In this document: piece after piece, positions 1-5,482 of the stretch
Layout: every line of letters begins with the position of its first letter
Numbering within the stretch: position 1 is the first letter of the stretch
Assembly: GCA_900545735.1 (NCBI GenBank)
Contig: URAC01000053.1
Coordinates: 1 to 5,482, forward strand
Origin: an uncultured Bacillota bacterium
GTDB lineage: Bacteria > Bacillota > Clostridia > Christensenellales > UBA1242
Direction: 5' to 3'
DNA: 5,482 bases
The notes under the pieces: model-generated
Database searches by the model: none
What the model was told of the DNA's origin: nothing
The model's input: only the letters and a program-made list of their open reading frames with translations
Program-made: the position numbers and the translations under genes

Positions 1-49
1 ATCTACACGAGCCTTATCGTCGGCAGCGTCAGATGTGTATAAGAGACAG
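1..49. other. Nextera P5-side sequencing adapter (i5 index plus Tn5 mosaic end)
   Basis: This is library-construction sequence, not genome. Positions 1-8 (ATCTACAC) match the end of the Illumina P5 oligo. Positions 9-16 (GAGCCTTA) sit where the i5 index belongs and match the Nextera XT v2 index I know as S521. Positions 17-30 (TCGTCGGCAGCGTC) are the Nextera read-1 adapter, and 31-49 (AGATGTGTATAAGAGACAG) are the 19-bp Tn5 mosaic end. Every base fits the expected structure, and genomic sequence resumes at position 50. It should be trimmed before annotation or submission. Confidence 0.98.
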
Positions 50-50
50 T

Positions 51-3000
51 TTATACCCTGATTATATGACCATTTCTCAAGTTTAAAAGATATATTTCAT
101 CAACTTCTCTATTCAAAAACTTTTGCAAAGCAAATGAATATATTTTTAATTGATTTTTGTATTTTTCTTTTAATTTTCCATCATTATTTATTAACGAATA
201 TTTATAATCAATTAAAACTATTTTTTCGCCCACAGCAAAGAAGTCAATAATGCCTTGAATTAGAACTTTGTTTTCATTGCCATAGCCCAAAATTTCTTTT
301 GGTGAAGCGCAAATCATAAACTTCTTTTCTTTATAAATTTTGCTGTTTTCAGCAACAAGATTTTTTATATTTTTAATAGCCTGACAGCACAATTTTACCG
401 ACAACTCAACAAAATCTTTTTCTAAACTTATTCCGTTTTCCAAATAGGAATTGTAGACATCTTGGCAAATGAATTTTACTTCATCAAAGTTAGCATTTAG
501 GTTTGTTCTTTCCATAATTTCGTGAAAAGCATTTCCAATTTCAACTCCGCTTTGAACGCCCTTTAAATGTTCATTTATTTGCATTGTGTTCGGTAAAGAA
601 CTTACACTTTCATAATCTTCATCTTTCATTATTTCGCTAACTGAAGTCTTTTGCGAAAGCGTGCTAAGTTCACTTTTGAAATCAATATTTTCTATCTTTT
701 CAATTTTTTCAACAATCTCATTGTTTTTTTCTTGCGATAAAGATAATTCTTCTAATTCGTTGTTAAATTCATTTGATTGACAAAATTCAATTTTGTAGTC
801 TTCGCAAGAATAGTTTGCGCCATTATTTATATTTTTGATTACTGAATCATTTAACGAGCCTAAAATATATTGCATATAATTATCTTCAACATATTTTATA
901 TTGTTTTCGTCAATTTTTTCTACACAATCAAATTCGCCTTGCGCTGTCAAAAATAAATGATTTTTGGCACGCGTCATTCCAACATATAAAAGCCTTAAAC
1001 TTTCAGCAAAGTCTAAATCTTTTTCTTGAATTTTGATTGCCTTTTCAAATAATGAAATGCTTTCTTCTTCATTTAATTTAAGTGATATGCCTAAATTTTT
1101 ATTAACTTTTATATCTGCCGCATTAGGCATATTTTTAAATATAGATTTTCCAAGTCCAGCAAGAAAAACAATGTTGTATTCAAGCCCTTTGCTAGCGTGA
1201 ATAGTTGTAATATTGATTTTTTCTTGCCCGCCACTTAAATTTTGTTCAACTTTAAGCGTTTCATTTTCGTTTATTAAATCTAACAACGAAATCAAATTGT
1301 CATTATATTTGCTTGCGGCAACAAAATTAAGAAAACTTTGCATCATTTGTTTTTCTTCTTCAACATTATCTATTTCGTCAACAAATTGAGAAAATTTTGA
1401 ATTTTTAATTAGCCATTTAAGAGCTTTGTATATTCCATCAATTTCAACTTTCAATTTTAACTTTGAAATGATTTCATCAAATAATGCGATTTTGTTTTTG
1501 ATTTCTTCTTCGCCATCTGGCAAGTTTAAATATTCTTTGCAAGCATCTTCAAAAGTTAGAGTTTGGAAAGATGTTTTTATCTTTGCCATATCTGCATAAC
1601 TAAGCGCACAAAATCTATTTAAAAATGTTGCATAGTCTATTTCTGAATAATAATTGGTCAAAATTGACATAGCGCAAATTAAAGCCAATACCAGCTTTGA
1701 TTTCTTTAGGTCCTTTTCCGCATTTAACATATAAGGCACGCCATTATCTTCAAATATATTTGCTAAACTATTTGACAAATTGCCTCTTGACCTAACTAAA
1801 ATTGTAATATCGCTATACTTTATCTTTCTAAAATCTTTTAGTTTGTCGTCAAAAATCTCTTGCTCCAAAAGTTCACATATTTTGTTAAAAATCATTACAG
1901 CTTCTTCATTGTAACTGATTTTTTTTGTTGGCGCATTGAAAACTTTATAAAGTGAAAGTTCTTCTTCTTTTTGTTCAACATTTTTATTGCAAAGCAAAAT
2001 GTCAACTGGCGCAAATTTTGTCGGAATGTCTGCATAAGGACAAAACATTGAAGTTTGTTTATAATCAATTCCCGATGTTTTAACAGTCATAATATTAGAA
2101 AAAACGCAATTACAAAACTCCAAGATTTTTTTATTTGAACGATAATTGTTTTTTAAAACATAATCTTTAAAGTTATCTTCTTCGTGAAATCTATTCACTG
2201 TGTCTGTAAAAATTGAAACATCTGATTGCCTAAACGCATAGATGCTTTGTTTTGGGTCGCCAACAATAAAGACATAACTGTCTTCACATAATTGTTTTAA
2301 TATCTCATTTTGCAAATTGTTGACATCTTGAAACTCATCAACAAAAATATATTTATATTGCTCCTTAACTGCATTTTTAACTTGTGGCATTTTTAATAAT
2401 TTTAATGCCATTTTTTCAATATCTGAAAAATCGTAAATTGAGCCTTTGTTTTTAAGTTCTTTTAAATTTGAAGCATATTTTTTATAAAATTCGATAAAAA
2501 TTTGATATTTTTCTTTAATATTTTCTATTTTTTCATCGTTTTCAACATATAATTCTAAATTTTCATCTTTGACACTCTTCAAAAATTTGCTAAATCTTTT
2601 CTTGACTGATTTTAATTGATTAGCTAAATTTTCATCATCTTTTTTTGTGCAAACAAATCTTGGGAATGAATAATTTAAAAGTTTTTCTTGCTCAATAGAG
2701 ATATCGGTTTTTAAGATTGCTTCCAAATCACTTAAACAAAGATTGCAGTGCGACAAAATCCTTTCCTCGTCCAAATTTTTGGCAGAAAGCAAAATCTTAT
2801 TAAATTCTTCAATGACGTTTTTTAAATATTCGTCATAATAATCTTTTAAAATTTTTCTAGGGACGTCAAGATTTTCAAGCATAGAAAGAGCAATATTGTC
2901 CAGCCAATTTTTCTCATCGTTTTCCGCCCCCAAAAAGTCTTGCAAGCGCAAAATTCTTTGAAATAACGCCCTTTCACTTCTCTTTTTATTAAACGAAGAA

Positions 3001-3458
3001 AATAATTTCAAATATTTTTCTTCATCTTCCTTAAATTCGCTTAGCGTTTGATTGAAGGCATTTTCTTTTAAAATTTTAAGTTCGCTTTCCTCTGCAATGG
3101 AAAAACTTGGATTGATGTTCAACAAGAAATAGTTTGCTTTGATTAACTTTTCATAAAATGAGTGGAAAGTTGAAATATCTGCTACTGATAATTTTGCTAA
3201 CTGATTTTGCAAAAATTCCCTTTCTTCGCTATCGGCACATTTGTTAATTAAATAATCATTAAGTCTGCTTTTCATTTCTGCCGCCGCCGCATTTGTATAA
3301 GTCAAAACAAGCAAATTGGAAATGTCAATCTTATTTTCATAAATAACATTGAAAATCTTCTTAATCATAGTTGAAGTCTTTCCACTTCCTGCTGAAGCAG
3401 ATAAAATAAGACCCCTGTCTTTTGCTTCTAAAACTATATCTTGTTCGTTTTTCTCCAT
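51..3458 (-). CDS. addA: ATP-dependent helicase/nuclease subunit A (AddA), complete
   Basis: AddA is the motor and one nuclease of the cytoplasmic AddAB complex, which processes double-strand breaks for RecA-dependent repair (the Firmicute counterpart of RecBCD). The 1135-residue product carries the full UvrD/Rep superfamily-1 set: Q-motif Gln6; Walker A ASAGSGKT with Lys27 and Thr28; motif Ia TYTNAAAAEMK near 53-63; TFHSF at 97-101; Walker B VDEFQD at 373-378; motif III GDPKQSIYAFR at 400-410; NYRS at 438-441; motif V TIHASKGLEY at 752-761; motif VI LLYVGMTRAK at 823-832. A C-terminal RecB-type (PD-(D/E)XK) nuclease follows: GNAFH with His979, GIIDF with Asp1072, IDYK with Asp1084 and Lys1086, and QLKIY with Gln1103 and Tyr1107. 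All catalytic residues are present, so helicase and nuclease should both be active. It is somewhat shorter than Bacillus subtilis AddA (about 1230 residues). The ATG at 3458 is chosen over the TTG one codon upstream because of its better spacing from GGAG; an in-frame TAG at 3464-3462 excludes any longer start. It overlaps the addB stop by one base and ends in TAA at 53-51, one base from the adapter. Confidence 0.96.
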   Translation of the reverse strand: MEKNEQDIVLEAKDRGLILSASAGSGKTSTMIKKIFNVIYENKIDISNLLVLTYTNAAAAEMKSRLNDYLINKCADSEEREFLQNQLAKLSVADISTFHSFYEKLIKANYFLLNINPSFSIAEESELKILKENAFNQTLSEFKEDEEKYLKLFSSFNKKRSERALFQRILRLQDFLGAENDEKNWLDNIALSMLENLDVPRKILKDYYDEYLKNVIEEFNKILLSAKNLDEERILSHCNLCLSDLEAILKTDISIEQEKLLNYSFPRFVCTKKDDENLANQLKSVKKRFSKFLKSVKDENLELYVENDEKIENIKEKYQIFIEFYKKYASNLKELKNKGSIYDFSDIEKMALKLLKMPQVKNAVKEQYKYIFVDEFQDVNNLQNEILKQLCEDSYVFIVGDPKQSIYAFRQSDVSIFTDTVNRFHEEDNFKDYVLKNNYRSNKKILEFCNCVFSNIMTVKTSGIDYKQTSMFCPYADIPTKFAPVDILLCNKNVEQKEEELSLYKVFNAPTKKISYNEEAVMIFNKICELLEQEIFDDKLKDFRKIKYSDITILVRSRGNLSNSLANIFEDNGVPYMLNAEKDLKKSKLVLALICAMSILTNYYSEIDYATFLNRFCALSYADMAKIKTSFQTLTFEDACKEYLNLPDGEEEIKNKIALFDEIISKLKLKVEIDGIYKALKWLIKNSKFSQFVDEIDNVEEEKQMMQSFLNFVAASKYNDNLISLLDLINENETLKVEQNLSGGQEKINITTIHASKGLEYNIVFLAGLGKSIFKNMPNAADIKVNKNLGISLKLNEEESISLFEKAIKIQEKDLDFAESLRLLYVGMTRAKNHLFLTAQGEFDCVEKIDENNIKYVEDNYMQYILGSLNDSVIKNINNGANYSCEDYKIEFCQSNEFNNELEELSLSQEKNNEIVEKIEKIENIDFKSELSTLSQKTSVSEIMKDEDYESVSSLPNTMQINEHLKGVQSGVEIGNAFHEIMERTNLNANFDEVKFICQDVYNSYLENGISLEKDFVELSVKLCCQAIKNIKNLVAENSKIYKEKKFMICASPKEILGYGNENKVLIQGIIDFFAVGEKIVLIDYKYSLINNDGKLKEKYKNQLKIYSFALQKFLNREVDEIYLLNLRNGHIIRV

Positions 3459-3470
3459 CAACTATTCTCC
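3456..3470 (-). promoter_or_regulatory. addA ribosome-binding site and addB/addA stop-start overlap
   Basis: Read on the minus strand, positions 3470-3456 are GGAGAATAGTTGATG. GGAG (3470-3467) is a good Shine-Dalgarno core lying 8 bases before the ATG, and it sits within the last codons of addB. The addB stop TGA (3460-3458) shares its A with the addA ATG (3458-3456), the TGATG arrangement typical of translationally coupled genes. A TAG in the addA frame at 3464-3462 limits the possible starts to this ATG or the adjacent TTG (3461-3459). The TTG would be only 5 bases from GGAG, so the ATG is preferred. The layout implies a single mRNA and matched subunit production. Confidence 0.85.
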
Positions 3471-5428
3471 ACAATTTCTACAAGATTATTTTCTTTAACA
3501 GCTGTAACGCTCTCCCTAAATTCTCCAAACTCAATATTAAATTTGCAAAGTTCATAATAAGGGCAAACTTCACAAAATCTCGTTTCTATTGGCAATGCGT
3601 TAATTTTGCCCGACAAACTCTCTTCAATGCCACTCTCGACTAATTTTTTTGCATATAAAGCAATCTTTTGCAAATTGCCCTTTTGCAAAACTCCCGCCCT
3701 TGAATAAACTTTAAATTCAACATTTGTTGAAGTTTTTGAAAGCGTTAGATCTATTAAATCGCTCTTCAATTTATCTGTTGATAAAGTTTTGTCTAACTTT
3801 TTAATTATGCAAGTATCATTTTCAAAAAAACCATTTAGCTTGTTGTCCTTGTTAGATATGGAATCAAAAACTGGGAAATAAAATGCGCCATCGACCTTGC
3901 TTTCTTCCAAAGATAAAATGTATATCGGCAGTTGAATTTGCCTGCCTTCATAAAGTTTTGACAAGCTTACTTTTGCTTCCCCTGTCTTATAATCTATCAA
4001 TCTATAACTATCTTCGCTTTTGTCAATTCTATCTATTCGTCCAACAATGGAATATTCATCACCTAAAATTTTGTCCGTTTTGATTGTGAATTTCTTTTCA
4101 AATTCAACTGGCATATATCCACAATTTTCTATTTGTTTTAAGAGCGTTGATGCAAAATTGTTGGCTTGTTTATTTAAATAATTAAAATATGCGATGTGTT
4201 CTGGAATGTTAGAAAGCAATTTCAATCTTTCATTAGAATTTTTTGCATAATAGAAGCATTCATCAACAAGCGTTTTAAAATCAACTTTTTTGTTTTGGCT
4301 TAAAAGAAATTTTTCCGCAAAAGCGTGAAAAAGATTTCCAACATCTGCAGGCAAAACTTGTGCCACTTCGTTAGGCTGAAGTTTAAGCCCATAATTTGCA
4401 AAATGAGCAAAAGGGCAATTAAAAAATTGCTGAATTTTACTTACCGAAGTTGATTTATTTGAATACAAAACATCTTTAATGTTTTCGATGTATTCTTTTG
4501 TGATTATTTCATTTTTCTTAGCGTTATTTAAAAATTTTAAAATTTCTTCACGCTTACAATTAAGGAATGATTTAAACACTAAACTTTGCGATAGCAAATC
4601 AAAATCTTCCACATTTTTTTCATAAAAGTCATCACTTATTGGAAGTTCTTTTCCTGATATTGTCCACATATTTTTAAAACTTTTAATGAATGCAGAATTG
4701 ACATTGCCATTTGAAATATATGAAATATAAACTTTTTCCTTAGACAAACAAGCATCGTTAAATAATTTGAATTTGCTTCGCCTGTTTATCATTTCCACAC
4801 TTGGCTCAATTTTGATGCTTTCAAGTTTTTCTATATCGCTATCCAAAATTAAACCGCTGTCTTTTAAGGATATAGGAAGATTTTCAGAGCCTAAAAATAT
4901 GCTTATTTTTCTTTCTTCAAAAAAACTTACATCGCTTTGACCAACAAAAACGGAATTAATAGACAATGGCAAATTTGATATGATTATGCTTTCAAACATT
5001 TCATTCGCAATATTTTGCATATCATCTTTGCTTAAATCACATTCAAGATTTAATTTTGAAAGTTGCTCCAATGCTTGGCTATATTTTAATTGATATTGTT
5101 GATAAATCTTTTCATTTAATAAGTCATCATTTTGTTTAAAATTATTTATCAATTCTTCAACTTTGTTTTCTATTTCAAAAATTGATGAAATTTCATTCAA
5201 AAATTCAATAAATTGTGAAAAATTATTGATTTTTTGATATTTTTCTTTAAGCGAATACAATTTTATTTTAAATGAATTTTGATTGTCCAAACATTTATTA
5301 AAATCAACGCCTCGTTCGAAAATTTCTTTATAAACACTTTTTATCTCTTCATTGGCAAGAGAACAAAAATTATCATTAATCAAAGAAAGAAAATTATTTA
5401 AGTTTTCTTCTTTTAAATACTCCAATAC
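3458..5428 (-). CDS. addB: ATP-dependent helicase/nuclease subunit B (AddB), 5'-truncated by contig end
   Basis: AddB partners AddA: it contributes an inactive helicase-like scaffold, which in characterised AddAB reads Chi, and a second nuclease. Only the C-terminal 656 residues are present; full AddB is about 1150-1170 residues, so roughly 500 N-terminal residues are missing. Numbering from Val1 at 5428, the helicase-like remnant shows the AddB-type stretch IFLGSENLP (177-185) followed by GLILDSDIEKL, and KLFNDACLSKEKVYISY (221-237), the degenerate motif VI region. The nuclease domain runs from about 326: FNCPF with Cys338, GNLFH with His368, GRIDR with Asp466, IDYKTG with Asp479 and Lys481, and QLPIY with Gln499 and Tyr503. 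Near the C-terminus, CEVCPYYELC gives Cys619, Cys622 and Cys628. These three plus Cys338 match the four ligands of the 4Fe-4S cluster that pins the nuclease domain together in AddB. It stops at TGA (3460-3458), overlapping addA by one base. The frame is open into the right adapter, so any start at 5443 (GTG inside the mosaic end) is an artefact that adds five false residues. The real start lies outside the window. Confidence 0.94.
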   Translation of the reverse strand, partial: VLEYLKEENLNNFLSLINDNFCSLANEEIKSVYKEIFERGVDFNKCLDNQNSFKIKLYSLKEKYQKINNFSQFIEFLNEISSIFEIENKVEELINNFKQNDDLLNEKIYQQYQLKYSQALEQLSKLNLECDLSKDDMQNIANEMFESIIISNLPLSINSVFVGQSDVSFFEERKISIFLGSENLPISLKDSGLILDSDIEKLESIKIEPSVEMINRRSKFKLFNDACLSKEKVYISYISNGNVNSAFIKSFKNMWTISGKELPISDDFYEKNVEDFDLLSQSLVFKSFLNCKREEILKFLNNAKKNEIITKEYIENIKDVLYSNKSTSVSKIQQFFNCPFAHFANYGLKLQPNEVAQVLPADVGNLFHAFAEKFLLSQNKKVDFKTLVDECFYYAKNSNERLKLLSNIPEHIAYFNYLNKQANNFASTLLKQIENCGYMPVEFEKKFTIKTDKILGDEYSIVGRIDRIDKSEDSYRLIDYKTGEAKVSLSKLYEGRQIQLPIYILSLEESKVDGAFYFPVFDSISNKDNKLNGFFENDTCIIKKLDKTLSTDKLKSDLIDLTLSKTSTNVEFKVYSRAGVLQKGNLQKIALYAKKLVESGIEESLSGKINALPIETRFCEVCPYYELCKFNIEFGEFRESVTAVKENNLVEIVENS

Positions 5429-5482
5429 CTGTCTCTTATACACATCTCCGAGCCCACGAGACTAGGCATGAAATCGTATGCC
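5429..5482. other. Nextera P7-side sequencing adapter (Tn5 mosaic end plus i7 index)
   Basis: This is library-construction sequence. Positions 5429-5447 (CTGTCTCTTATACACATCT) are the 19-bp Tn5 mosaic end, the reverse complement of 31-49. Positions 5448-5462 (CCGAGCCCACGAGAC) are the Nextera read-2 adapter tail. Positions 5463-5470 (TAGGCATG) occupy the i7 index slot and match the index I know as N706. Positions 5471-5482 (AAATCGTATGCC) correspond to P7 (ATCTCGTATGCC) with two mismatches at 5472-5473. The last genomic base is 5428. Confidence 0.98.

Noticed and set aside
3282..3293. GC-rich run of repeated GCC triplets in an AT-rich region
   Set aside because: It simply encodes the four alanines of AddA motif Ia (TNAAAAEM), a conserved family feature, not a microsatellite or regulatory element.
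3422..3643. Plus-strand open frame of 73 codons across the addB/addA junction
   Set aside because: It is antisense to the conserved Walker A end of addA and the C-terminal region of addB. It has no recognisable domain and its composition is explained by the opposite strand, so it is a shadow frame.
3883..4083. Plus-strand open frame of 66 codons
   Set aside because: It is antisense to the AddB nuclease active-site region (GRIDR and IDYKTG). It shows no homology I recognise, so it is a shadow of a strongly conserved coding sequence.
547..4858. Two AGCGG pentamers on the minus strand (at 551-547 and about 4858-4854), matching the B. subtilis Chi sequence
   Set aside because: A 5-mer is expected about this often by chance, the organism's Chi is unknown, and both lie inside conserved coding sequence. 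A genome-wide strand-bias count would be needed to say more.
31..5447. 19-bp inverted repeats at the two ends resembling transposon termini
   Set aside because: They are the engineered Tn5 mosaic ends flanked by Nextera adapter and index sequence. No transposase lies between them and no target-site duplication can be assessed.

Overview
The window is about 5.4 kb of AT-rich bacterial DNA (positions 50-5428) flanked on both sides by Illumina Nextera library adapter. The low GC content (about 30% by eye), AT-rich codon use, the order addB-addA and the 1-nt TGATG gene overlap suggest a low-GC Firmicute (Bacillota), probably an uncultured Clostridia-like or Bacilli-like lineage. Both TGA and TAA serve as stops and the Trp codons I checked are TGG, which fits genetic code 11 and argues against a code-4 mollicute. 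No finer placement can be supported from the sequence alone.

Layout: 1-49 is Nextera P5-side adapter with the i5 index and the 19-bp mosaic end. 51-3458 (minus strand) is a complete addA, encoding the helicase-nuclease subunit of the AddAB double-strand-break resection complex. 3458-5428 (minus strand) is addB without its 5' part: the authentic sequence encodes the C-terminal 656 residues, including the nuclease domain and the cysteines of the iron-sulfur cluster. 5429-5482 is Nextera P7-side adapter with the mosaic end, the i7 index and a P7 fragment. There is no intergenic space beyond one base next to the left adapter, so no promoter, terminator, RNA gene or mobile element can be seen.

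The two genes form one transcription unit read right to left (addB then addA), coupled by the overlapping stop/start TGATG with a GGAG ribosome-binding site inside the end of addB. AddA supplies the single active UvrD-like 3'-5' helicase motor and one RecB-type nuclease. AddB supplies an inactive helicase-like scaffold (partly missing here), a second RecB-type nuclease and the Fe-S cluster. Together they would unwind and trim DNA ends to produce 3' tails for RecA loading.

Main caution: an open reading frame for AddB that starts at 5443 has an N-terminus MYKRQ that is translated adapter, not biology. I found no evidence of a previously undescribed system. This is a conserved housekeeping recombination locus on an adapter-bounded contig.
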